Assembly: GCA_030684555.1 (NCBI GenBank)
Contig: JAUXVN010000145.1
Span: forward strand, 1-48,290
DNA: 48,290 bases
Origin: Ignavibacteria bacterium
GTDB lineage: Bacteria > Bacteroidota > Ignavibacteria > Ignavibacteriales > Ignavibacteriaceae
Reading direction: 5' to 3'
This document shows positions 1 to 7,539 of this stretch, piece by piece. The notes beneath the pieces are model-generated. The model made no database searches and was not told where the DNA came from. It saw only the letters and a program-made list of their open reading frames with translations. Position 1 is the stretch's first letter, and every line of letters begins with the position of its first letter. Made by a program: the position numbers and the translations under genes.

Positions 1-1
1 G

Positions 2-295
2 AAAGATGGGACGGATCAAACAGAAAGAATAACCGAGTACAAATTAGAGCAGAATTACCCTAATCCATTCAATCCAGTGACCACAATAACCTATCAGATT
101 AAAGAAAAAGGGTTTACCACTTTGAAGATATATGATTTACTTGGCAAACTAGTAACCACACTTGTAAATGAAGAAAAGGAGAACGGAAAATACAGTGTCG
201 AATTTAACGCATCAAAACTTTCAAGCGGTGTATATATTTACGAAATGCGTTCGGGAAATTTTCTGGCAACGAAGAAGTTTATTATGTTAAAATGA
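2..295 (+). CDS. C-terminal fragment of a T9SS-secreted protein (type A sorting domain)
   Basis: Only the last 97 codons of this gene lie in the window; the frame is open from base 2 and the true start is to the left. The fragment reads as a type IX secretion sorting domain. The hallmark NYPNPFNP motif is followed by a beta-rich segment (KIYDLLGKLV), then the LSSGVYIYEM stretch and a basic, hydrophobic end (KKFIMLK). In this family the domain directs export across the outer membrane by the T9SS and is then removed or processed. A GTG at 77 could be mistaken for a start, but it lies inside the motif. The passenger domain is unknown because it is outside the window. PorX, a T9SS regulator, is encoded at 19.6 kb. 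Confidence 0.93.
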   Translation, partial: KDGTDQTERITEYKLEQNYPNPFNPVTTITYQIKEKGFTTLKIYDLLGKLVTTLVNEEKENGKYSVEFNASKLSSGVYIYEMRSGNFLATKKFIMLK

Positions 296-339
296 TTATT
301 TTAGTAAAATAGAAGTGCATTTATTTTATGGAGTTCTTT

Positions 340-951
340 ATGAAAAAATATTTATTATCCTTTTTAGTTATAGTTTACTCATTTACCTTTTTCACAGGCT
401 GTGCAAACGACCCTGAACCCCAGGATCAATATGACAATTATGTGCGTGACGGATGGACTGCTTTTCAGGGTAAAAACTATAATCTCGCAATTCAAAAATT
501 CAATAGTGCAAAGGGTGTTTATTCAAATCGAGGAGCTGCATATTTGGGTCTCGGCTGGTCTTATATGCTAATCGATAGTTTAAATGATGCAGTTGGCGAA
601 TTTTCTGATGCGGAAAATTATGGAGAGCTTACCACAAATCTTTTTGCCGGATGGGCAGTTGCATTAAATGCACTAAAGCGTTTTGATGAATCAAATTTCA
701 GAATAGCTCAGGTTTTTCAACGCGATACCGGTTGGGTTTTTCAATACGATACGCGTTATACAACAAATGATTTGAACATTCTTTCGGCAGAAAATTATTT
801 TTTGCTTGGAGAATTTAGCAAAAGTCTTGACCAAATTCGTCTTGTCAATCCAGCGTTTACTGCAGATATTTTGACACCGGAAGGATTGATTGCATTAGCT
901 GCTGAAATCGAAAGGCAGAAGAGAACAATATTCGTTGGCAAAAGAAAATAA
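340..951 (+). CDS. TPR-like outer-membrane lipoprotein
   Basis: Predicted lipoprotein of 203 residues. A signal peptide (MKKYLLSFLVIVYSF) ends in the lipobox FTGC, so the mature protein would begin at a lipidated cysteine. The rest is helical and resembles tetratricopeptide repeats: Y-x-G-W-x-A-F/A-L-G-x-A patterns recur about every 34 residues (for example around GAAYLGLGWSYM and NLFAGWAVALNA). An in-frame ATG lies 12 bases upstream at 328. I prefer 340 because GGAG at 330-333 sits six bases before it and the signal peptide then begins with MKK. It stands alone, between the T9SS fragment and a terminator. No enzymatic motif is visible; a scaffold or protein-interaction role is likely but the partner is unknown. 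Confidence 0.8.
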   Translation: MKKYLLSFLVIVYSFTFFTGCANDPEPQDQYDNYVRDGWTAFQGKNYNLAIQKFNSAKGVYSNRGAAYLGLGWSYMLIDSLNDAVGEFSDAENYGELTTNLFAGWAVALNALKRFDESNFRIAQVFQRDTGWVFQYDTRYTTNDLNILSAENYFLLGEFSKSLDQIRLVNPAFTADILTPEGLIALAAEIERQKRTIFVGKRK

Positions 952-974
952 GAATTATATTTCTAACCGTTATG

Positions 975-1006
975 AAGAAGATTATCCTATCGATAATCTT
1001 CTTTTT
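975..1006 (+). terminator. Rho-independent terminator
   Basis: A 12-bp stem (975-986 with 992-1003) with a 5-base loop is followed by a T run. It lies 24 bases after the TPR lipoprotein gene and separates it from the amidohydrolase gene. Confidence 0.75.
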
Positions 1007-1038
1007 ATTTACACATCATTAAACAATTATATATCGTT

Positions 1039-2691
1039 ATGAAGATCACAAAAGTTTTTATTATTTGTTTACTACTTTCAATTTCAATCATATCTCAAAC
1101 AAAAACAATTTTTCGAAACGGAAAGATTTATACTGTAAATCCAAAATTACCACAGGTCGAAGTTGTTATCGTTTTGGAGAACAGAATATTATTTGCCGGT
1201 TCCGAAAAGGAAGCAGCAAAGTATATCGAAAAAGAAGATAAAATTATTGATTTGAAAGGGAAGTTGATGCTTCCAGGATTTATTGATAATCATACTCATT
1301 TTATTAGTGGCGGGATGTATTTAAATGGCATCAATCTGCGTGAGGCAAAATCTGCCGATGAGTTTATTTCTTTGATTAAAACTTATACAAAAGAAAAAGA
1401 AGGAAGATGGATTCAAGGTGGTAATTGGGACCATGAAGCATGGGATTCAAAAAAACTTCCTTCAAAAGAAATGATCGATGAGTTTACAAAAAATACTCCG
1501 GTTTTACTAGATCGATTGGATGGTCATACTGCTCTTGCAAATTCGTATGCATTAAAACTTGCAGGTATTGATAAAAATACGCCAAATCCGGATGGAGGTT
1601 TAATTGAAAAAGAGCAATCTACAGGTGAACCGACTGGAATATTAAAAGATAAAGCTATTAATCTTGTCATTAAAATAATACCCGATCCAACTGAATCAGA
1701 AAATGAAGATGCACTAATTACCGCATTAAATGAGGCTAAGATTAATGGTGTAACTTCTGTTCAGGATATCACTTATAAAAATGATTTGAAAATATTTCAA
1801 AAATTTGAACTGGACAATAGATTAACCTGCAGAATATATACCCGCCTTCCGATAAAGGATTATAAATTTTTAACTGATCTTGGCATTAGAGCCGGATTCG
1901 GAAGTGATAAAATAAAATTAGGTTCATTAAAAGCATTTGCGGACGGTTCTTTAGGTTCATCAACCGCATGGTTTTGGGATTGTTATGCAATGGATACAAC
2001 AACCCACGGACTTCCGATGGATATAATCACCAACGGCAAACTTCGTGAATGGGCTTTAGATGCAGACAAAAACGGTCTTCAACTTTCTGTACATGCAATT
2101 GGTGATAGGGCTAATAGTTATATGCTTGATTTGTATGAAGAAATTACAAAAACTAATCCAAAGTGGGATAGACGTTTTAGAATTGAACATGCTCAACATG
2201 TGAGATTTGAAGATATTCCAAGATTCAAAGAAATTGGTGTGATTGCATCTGCTCAAGCATTGCATCTTCTTGATGATGGTGAATGGGCAGAAAAGAGAAT
2301 TGGTAAAGAGAGAATAAAATATACATATCCATTTAAAACATTTCTTAAAGAGGGAGTTCATCTCTGTTTTGGAAGCGATTGGGCGGTAGCTCCACTTAAA
2401 CCGATATTGGGTATCTATGCAGCCGTTACAAGGAGAACCCGTGATGATAAAAATCCAGATGGCTGGGTATCCGAACAAAAAATTTCAGTTGAAGACGCTA
2501 TCAAAGCTTACACAATAAACAATGCGTATGCATCATTTGAGGAGAATGAAAAAGGGAGTATTGAAGCCGGGAAACTCGCTGACCTAATTGTTCTTTCAAA
2601 GGATATCCTTACCATTGATCCAATAAAAATAAAAGATGTAAAAGTAGTTATGACCATCTTCGATGGGAAAATAATTTATGAAGCAAAGTAG
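1039..2691 (+). CDS. exported amidohydrolase (YtcJ-like, amidohydrolase family 3)
   Basis: Metal-dependent hydrolase of 550 residues. An N-terminal signal peptide (about residues 1-20, ending IISQ) puts it in the periplasm or outside. The metal-binding HxH motif is at H85/H87 in LPGFIDNHTHF. Further family signatures are HAIGDRA, RIEHAQHV and FGSDWAVAPL, which supply the remaining metal ligands and the catalytic Asp of the TIM barrel. The C-terminal GSIEAGKLADLIVL stretch is the usual end of the beta-sandwich domain. Length and motif order fit the YtcJ/AepA group, whose substrates (amide or carbamate bonds) are mostly unknown. The gene is a single unit: a terminator precedes it and a 410-base gap follows. 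No Shine-Dalgarno is obvious, but the signal peptide supports this ATG. Confidence 0.88.
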   Translation: MKITKVFIICLLLSISIISQTKTIFRNGKIYTVNPKLPQVEVVIVLENRILFAGSEKEAAKYIEKEDKIIDLKGKLMLPGFIDNHTHFISGGMYLNGINLREAKSADEFISLIKTYTKEKEGRWIQGGNWDHEAWDSKKLPSKEMIDEFTKNTPVLLDRLDGHTALANSYALKLAGIDKNTPNPDGGLIEKEQSTGEPTGILKDKAINLVIKIIPDPTESENEDALITALNEAKINGVTSVQDITYKNDLKIFQKFELDNRLTCRIYTRLPIKDYKFLTDLGIRAGFGSDKIKLGSLKAFADGSLGSSTAWFWDCYAMDTTTHGLPMDIITNGKLREWALDADKNGLQLSVHAIGDRANSYMLDLYEEITKTNPKWDRRFRIEHAQHVRFEDIPRFKEIGVIASAQALHLLDDGEWAEKRIGKERIKYTYPFKTFLKEGVHLCFGSDWAVAPLKPILGIYAAVTRRTRDDKNPDGWVSEQKISVEDAIKAYTINNAYASFEENEKGSIEAGKLADLIVLSKDILTIDPIKIKDVKVVMTIFDGKIIYEAK

Positions 2692-2915
2692 AATGTTCAT
2701 TAACAATTAAATAAAACGAAGCAAAATTTTTAACCTTCTATTTTTACTATTAATTTTATTCATCGGACCAATCTTTTAAAAAGAGGGAAGTTGGGATGAT
2801 GAGAAAACAAAGAGACTTGTCAGATTAATTATCTCAAAATTAAATCTCCGATCAAACAAACCTGATTTGGTCAACTGAATTTTTAATTGTCAATTATTTA
2901 CCATCATAAAGTACC

Positions 2916-2932
2916 ATTTGCATTTAGTAAAT
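2916..2932. promoter_or_regulatory. operator-like palindrome, copy 1, upstream of hydCBA
   Basis: The 17-mer ATTTGCATTTAGTAAAT is an imperfect palindrome of form ATTTGC-N5-GYAAAT. It matches copy 2, 77 bases downstream, at 15 of 17 positions. Two near-identical palindromes in one leader are typical of transcription factor sites; the factor is unknown. Confidence 0.4.
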
Positions 2933-2992
2933 ATTTTAAACCTCTCGATTTTGCTTTCCAAAGTGAGAAAAAAAGTCCAATTATTAGGAATA

Positions 2993-3009
2993 ATTTGCAA
3001 TTAGCAAAT
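2993..3009. promoter_or_regulatory. operator-like palindrome, copy 2, upstream of hydCBA
   Basis: The 17-mer ATTTGCAATTAGCAAAT is a perfect inverted repeat around a 5-base centre, and extends by one base on each side. A third partial copy (TTTGCAATTA) lies at 3035-3044. The site is 92 bases before the hydC start codon, where a regulator of the hydrogenase operon could act. Confidence 0.45.
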
Positions 3010-3101
3010 TTTAACCTCAAAATCTCTATGAATTTTTGCAATTAATCCAATATTCCATGGCACTTAATTTGTAAATAGAAGACAAACTCATTGAGGAAAA
3101 A

Positions 3102-3596
3102 ATGCACGAAAATATATTTGATCATTACGAAAAAAAAGATAAAAGTTCTTTAATCCCTCTTTTGCAAGATGTCCAGGCAATTTATGGTTACCTTCCTGAA
3201 GACGCATTACAAGAGATTTCCGATTATGTCGGACTCCCGTTAAGCAGAGTTTATGGAGTGGCAACTTTTTACAATCAATTCAGATTAACCCCACTTGGTA
3301 AAAATGTAGTCAGAATTTGCCGCGGAACTGCTTGTCACGTTAAAAATTCAGCTAACATATTATACAGCGTTGAGACTGAACTTGGAATTCAAGCCGGACA
3401 AACTACCCGGGATAAATTATTCACTATTGAAACTGTAGCCTGTATTGGTGCATGTAGTATTGCACCGGTGATCAACATTAATGAAGAATATTATGGAAGG
3501 GTGACAACAAAAGAGATTCCTAAAATTATTAAAAAATATCGAAGTGAAGTTCAAAAAGAAACTGCGTCCGGGAAAGTTACTGAAGGTGTGAAATGA
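3102..3596 (+). CDS. hydC: NADH-dependent [FeFe] hydrogenase gamma subunit (HydC/NuoE-like)
   Basis: Thioredoxin-like [2Fe-2S] protein of 164 residues, the NuoE-type subunit of soluble [FeFe] hydrogenases. An N-terminal helical domain (LIPLLQDVQAIYGYLPEDAL) precedes the ferredoxin fold. Its four cluster ligands are visible as C73, C78, C114 and C118 in the pattern C-x4-C and CIGAC. In the Thermotoga-type trimer this subunit relays electrons near the NADH site. It is the first gene of hydC-hydB-hydA and overlaps hydB by four bases (ATGA), implying translational coupling. GAGG lies a few bases upstream of the ATG (TTGAGGAAAAAATG). It could be mistaken for complex I nuoE, but the following hydA settles the context. 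Confidence 0.92.
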   Translation: MHENIFDHYEKKDKSSLIPLLQDVQAIYGYLPEDALQEISDYVGLPLSRVYGVATFYNQFRLTPLGKNVVRICRGTACHVKNSANILYSVETELGIQAGQTTRDKLFTIETVACIGACSIAPVININEEYYGRVTTKEIPKIIKKYRSEVQKETASGKVTEGVK

Positions 3597-5569
3597 AATC
3601 GTTCTTAGAAATTAAATACAATATTGAGAACCACACTCCTGTTAATCCGAAAGAAGACTTTATTGCAAAATGTACTAATCCGAAATTAAATCCGGGACAA
3701 GAAAATGAAGTTGAGCAATTCAATAAAGAATTAAGATATGAAATTAATGATGTTCCGGTGATATTTATCGGGATGGATACAAGCGCACTCGCTTCAGGCG
3801 CCGGAAAAGTTAAAGCAGCTTTTGAAAAGGAGCTGAAAGAGAAGAACATCGAAGCGAAGATTGTCGCCACAGGTGGAATCGGCTTCGGAACTCTTGAACC
3901 ATTTGTTGATATAAAACTTCCGGGTGAAGATCGAGTAGTCTATTCTCAAATAAACGAAAAAGATGTTCCAAAGTTGGTAGAATCAGTCTTGATTAAAAAG
4001 GAAGTATTCACCAAAAAAGTTTTTGCAACTTATGGTAAAGGTACTGATACTCTTCCAAACATTAACGAAACCCCATTCTTTAAACCTCAATTGCGTGTCG
4101 TTTTGGAAAATTGTGGAATCATAAAACCGGAATCGATAGATGAATACATCGCTTGGGGAGGCTTCAAAGCTATTGATAAAGCACTTCGTTTATTAACCCC
4201 AGCAGAAGTTGTAAACGAAATATTAAAAAGTGGTCTTAGAGGACGGGGCGGTGGAGGTTTTCCTGCCGGGAAAAAATGGGATTTAGCACTAAAACAAAAA
4301 TCAGAAATAAAATATTTAGTCTGTAATGCTGATGAAGGTGATCCAGGTGCCTTTATGGATAGATCTGTTTTGGAAAGTGATCCATACAAATTAGTTGAAG
4401 GTATGATGATTGGTGCTTATGCAATTGGCGCATCGTACGGATATATTTATTGCCGTGCAGAATATCCGCTTGCTATTGAAAGGCTTCAAAAAACAATTGA
4501 TAAATGTAAAGAATATGGATTACTTGGAAAGAATATTCTTAACTCAGGATTCAATTTCGAATTAAAAATTAAAAAAGGAGCCGGAGCTTTTGTTTGCGGT
4601 GAAGAAACTGCTCTTCTCGCATCAATCGAAGGGAAACGCGGAATGCCTAAACCACGTCCGCCATATCCTTCAATTGCCGGATTATGGGGTAAACCAACTG
4701 TTATTAATAACGTTGAAACATTAGCAAATATTTCCTCTATAATTAATCGCGGTTCTGATTGGTTCTCTTCAATCGGTACTGAAAAAAGTAAAGGAACAAA
4801 AGTATTCGCTTTGAGCGGAAAAATTACTAACAGCGGATTAGTAGAAGTTCCAATGGGAATTACTCTCGAAGAAGTCGTCTTCAATATCGGCGGCGGAATT
4901 CCTGACAATAAAAAATTCAAAGCTGTGCAAATTGGCGGTCCCTCCGGCGGTTGCTTACCTGAGAGTGTTATTAAAACCCAGGTTGATTACGAGTCGCTTA
5001 AGGGAGTCGGCGCAATGATGGGTTCAGGTGGATTTGTTGTGATGGATGAAGATACTTGTATGGTTGATATTGCAAAATTTTTCTTAACATTTATTCAGAG
5101 TGAATCATGCGGTAAATGCGTTCCCTGCCGTGAAGGTACAAAACGTATGCTTGAAATCATTGAAAGAATTCCTAAAAGTTATAAGGGTACAACAAATAAA
5201 CTTGATGAACTTCAAAGGTTCAAAGGAATTATTTATCTTAATCGATTATCTAATGTTATCAGAGACACTTCTCTTTGCGGCTTAGGGCAATCGGCTCCTA
5301 ATCCGGTTTTATCAGGACTTCAATACTTCAAAGATGAATATGAAGAACATCTTTATGAAAGAAAATGCCGCGCCGGTGTCTGCAAAGATTTGTTGACATA
5401 TTCAATCGATAATACTATTTGCAGTGGTTGCGGAGTATGTGTAAGAAAATGTTCAACAGAAGCGATAATAGGAGAAAAAGGGCAGGCACATTATATAATT
5501 CAAGATAAATGTATTAAGTGCGGTATGTGTTTTGAAGCGTGCAGATTTGACGCTGTATCGGTAAATTAA
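3593..5569 (+). CDS. hydB: NADH-dependent [FeFe] hydrogenase beta subunit (HydB/NuoF-like)
   Basis: Flavoprotein of 658 residues that holds FMN and oxidises or reduces NAD(H). Domain order: an N-terminal thioredoxin-like [2Fe-2S] fold (about 52-135); the NuoF core with GRGGGGFPAG (217-226, FMN/NADH binding) and GAGAFVCGEETAL; an SLBB segment; the N3-type [4Fe-4S] site with C506, C509, C512 and C562; and a C-terminal 2x[4Fe-4S] ferredoxin (C610/613/616/620 and C640/643/646/650). Oddly, the N-terminal domain has lost its ligands. Where homologues carry C-x4-C and C-x3-C, this protein has G60 and A65, and G95 and G99, so it probably holds no cluster. The 4-base overlap with hydC and 24-base gap to hydA indicate one operon. 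Confidence 0.93.
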   Translation: MKSFLEIKYNIENHTPVNPKEDFIAKCTNPKLNPGQENEVEQFNKELRYEINDVPVIFIGMDTSALASGAGKVKAAFEKELKEKNIEAKIVATGGIGFGTLEPFVDIKLPGEDRVVYSQINEKDVPKLVESVLIKKEVFTKKVFATYGKGTDTLPNINETPFFKPQLRVVLENCGIIKPESIDEYIAWGGFKAIDKALRLLTPAEVVNEILKSGLRGRGGGGFPAGKKWDLALKQKSEIKYLVCNADEGDPGAFMDRSVLESDPYKLVEGMMIGAYAIGASYGYIYCRAEYPLAIERLQKTIDKCKEYGLLGKNILNSGFNFELKIKKGAGAFVCGEETALLASIEGKRGMPKPRPPYPSIAGLWGKPTVINNVETLANISSIINRGSDWFSSIGTEKSKGTKVFALSGKITNSGLVEVPMGITLEEVVFNIGGGIPDNKKFKAVQIGGPSGGCLPESVIKTQVDYESLKGVGAMMGSGGFVVMDEDTCMVDIAKFFLTFIQSESCGKCVPCREGTKRMLEIIERIPKSYKGTTNKLDELQRFKGIIYLNRLSNVIRDTSLCGLGQSAPNPVLSGLQYFKDEYEEHLYERKCRAGVCKDLLTYSIDNTICSGCGVCVRKCSTEAIIGEKGQAHYIIQDKCIKCGMCFEACRFDAVSVN

Positions 5570-5593
5570 TTTTGATTCTTTACGGAGATAATA

Positions 5594-7333
5594 ATGGTTG
5601 AGTTAACAATAAATAATATAAAAGTAAAAGCTGAAGAGGGAATGACAATTCTTGATGCAGCTAAATCTGTTGGTATCGCTGTGCCGACTTTATGTCACCT
5701 CAAGGATTTAATTCCTTCAGGTGCTTGTAGAATTTGTTCGGTTGAAGTTGAAGGGCAGAGAGGTCTAATTCCTTCATGTGCATATCCTATTTATGAAGGG
5801 ATGGTTGTAGAAACTAATTCCCCTCGTGTACGTGTTGCAAGAAAAACTATAGTTGAACTTTTAATTGAAAATCACCCTCAAGACTGCTTAATATGTGTTC
5901 GTAACGGTAACTGCGAGTTGCAGGATTTATCTGAAAAATACAGTATAAGAGAACACAGATATAAAGGAGAACATAAAGATCATGCTGTAGATATTTCATC
6001 AGCATCACTTGAAAGAGATCCAGCTAAATGTATTTTATGCGGAAGATGTGTAAGAGTATGCGGTGAAATACAAAAAGTCGGAGCTATCGATTTTATTAAT
6101 CGAGGATTTACGAGTATAGTCTCAACCCCATATAATAAAGGGCTGAATGTCAGCGATTGCATTCTCTGCGGACAATGTATCCTTGTATGTCCAACAGCTT
6201 CGCTAAGAGAAAAAAGTTCTCTAAAAACAGTTTCGGATGCACTTAATCATAGGAAAAAATATACTATAGCTCAAATAGCCCCGGCTGTTAGAGCTACTCT
6301 TGGTGAAGAATTCAATATGCCGCTTGGCACAGATGTTACCGGGAAATTAGTTACAGGTTTACGCCGATTAGGTTTCAAACGCGTTTTTGATACTAACTTT
6401 GCAGCAGACTTAACAATAATGGAAGAAGCACATGAATTGATCAAAAGAATTACAACAGGCGGAACATTACCTATGTTTACAAGCTGTTGCCCCGGTTGGG
6501 TAAAATACCTTGAACAAAATTATGGTGACTTACTCGAAAACTTATCAACTTGTAAATCACCCCATGAAATGGAAGGAGCTTTATTAAAAAGTTATTTTGC
6601 AAAGAAAATGGGAATTGATCCAAAAGATGTTTTCGTTGTTTCAATAATGCCATGTACAGTAAAAAAATATGAATCCGCACGACCTGAACTAAATGTTGAA
6701 TCTTTAACTGAAGTTGATGCTGTTTTAACAACGCGCGAATTGGTTAGATTTTTTAACATTGCCGGAATTGAGTTTGCTGATTTAGGTGAATCAGAATTTG
6801 ATAATCCCTTAGGTGAATCAACAGGTGCTGCAGCAATATTTGGAACAAGTGGTGGTGTGATGGAAGCGGCACTTAGAACCGCTTATTATCAATTAACCAA
6901 TACTCATTTAGAAAATGTCGATTTTGAACAAGTGAGAGGATTACAAGATATTAAGGAAAGTACAATCTCAATTAATGGATTAGACCTTAATATTGCAGTT
7001 GTAAATGGAATTGGAAATGCCGCACAAATTCTTGATGAAGTTCGTGAAGGTAAATCAAAATATCATTTTGTTGAAGTAATGGCATGCCCCGGTGGCTGTA
7101 TTAATGGCGGCGGGCAACCGATTCATCAGAAAATTGATAAAGTCATAGAACGTATGAAAGCACTTTATGAGATTGATAAAAAAATGTTGTTAAGAAGATC
7201 TTATGAGAACGAATCTATAAAGAAACTTTATGCTGAATTTCTCGGAGAACCGGGAAGTCATGTTAGTCATGAAATTCTTCATACTCATTACATAGATAGA
7301 CGTAAAACCCGGAAAATTGTAAATCCAAAATAA
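5594..7333 (+). CDS. hydA: [FeFe] hydrogenase catalytic subunit (HydA)
   Basis: Catalytic subunit of 579 residues that interconverts protons and H2 at the H-cluster. Domain order: N-terminal [2Fe-2S] (C34, C45, C48, C62); a His-ligated [4Fe-4S] site (H94, C98, C101, C107); a 2x[4Fe-4S] domain (C146-C156 and C189-C199); then the H-cluster domain. All three signatures are intact: L1 TSCCPGW (C298, with proton-relay C299), L2 MPCTVKKYE (C354), L3 MACPGGC (C498, C502). The small-subunit tail ends in the usual HTHY. It lacks the extra C-terminal [2Fe-2S] domain of Thermotoga HydA. With HydB and HydC it should form a cytoplasmic NAD-linked, possibly electron-bifurcating, hydrogenase. Maturases HydE/F/G are not in the window. 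GGAG lies just upstream of the ATG. Confidence 0.95.
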   Translation: MVELTINNIKVKAEEGMTILDAAKSVGIAVPTLCHLKDLIPSGACRICSVEVEGQRGLIPSCAYPIYEGMVVETNSPRVRVARKTIVELLIENHPQDCLICVRNGNCELQDLSEKYSIREHRYKGEHKDHAVDISSASLERDPAKCILCGRCVRVCGEIQKVGAIDFINRGFTSIVSTPYNKGLNVSDCILCGQCILVCPTASLREKSSLKTVSDALNHRKKYTIAQIAPAVRATLGEEFNMPLGTDVTGKLVTGLRRLGFKRVFDTNFAADLTIMEEAHELIKRITTGGTLPMFTSCCPGWVKYLEQNYGDLLENLSTCKSPHEMEGALLKSYFAKKMGIDPKDVFVVSIMPCTVKKYESARPELNVESLTEVDAVLTTRELVRFFNIAGIEFADLGESEFDNPLGESTGAAAIFGTSGGVMEAALRTAYYQLTNTHLENVDFEQVRGLQDIKESTISINGLDLNIAVVNGIGNAAQILDEVREGKSKYHFVEVMACPGGCINGGGQPIHQKIDKVIERMKALYEIDKKMLLRRSYENESIKKLYAEFLGEPGSHVSHEILHTHYIDRRKTRKIVNPK

Positions 7334-7355
7334 CATCCACATTTGAACTTTCTTA

Positions 7356-7389
7356 ATGGCTCTGATAAATAATCGGAGCCATTTTTTTT
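7356..7389 (+). terminator. Rho-independent terminator of hydCBA
   Basis: An 11-bp stem (7356-7366 with 7372-7382, one G-T pair) and a 5-base loop are followed by a run of eight T. It lies 23 bases after the hydA stop. Confidence 0.85.
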
Positions 7390-7539
7390 AAGTCAAGTTA
7401 CTGCTTCTTGAACCCTTTATTACCAAGGATATCTGTTGTCTTTTAATTTTTTATTATTTACGTTTCCACTGTATTTTATTTTCATTTAATTACTTGACAA
7501 ATTAGAAGATTCAAAATAATGAATTTTAAGGAGGAGAAA

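Larger units (their letters stand above)
2692..3101 (+). other. long leader/intergenic region before hydCBA
   Basis: I see no coding region here. Composition is very AT-rich. The notable content is two related 17-bp palindromes (2916-2932 and 2993-3009) and a third partial copy (3035-3044), all within 190 bases of the hydC start. Part of the region probably carries the hydrogenase promoter, but I could not assign a convincing -35/-10 pair. Confidence 0.6.

Noticed and set aside
2056-2478. 140-codon open frame on the minus strand within the amidohydrolase gene
   Set aside because: It lies wholly opposite a well-supported gene, is rich in Cys, Phe and Ile without motifs, and has no start signal.
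4486-4920. 144-codon minus-strand frame inside hydB
   Set aside because: Mirror of the conserved NuoF core, no family resemblance.
3102-7333. Respiratory complex I fragment (nuoE-nuoF-nuoG)
   Set aside because: The third gene carries all three H-cluster signatures, so this is an [FeFe] hydrogenase operon.
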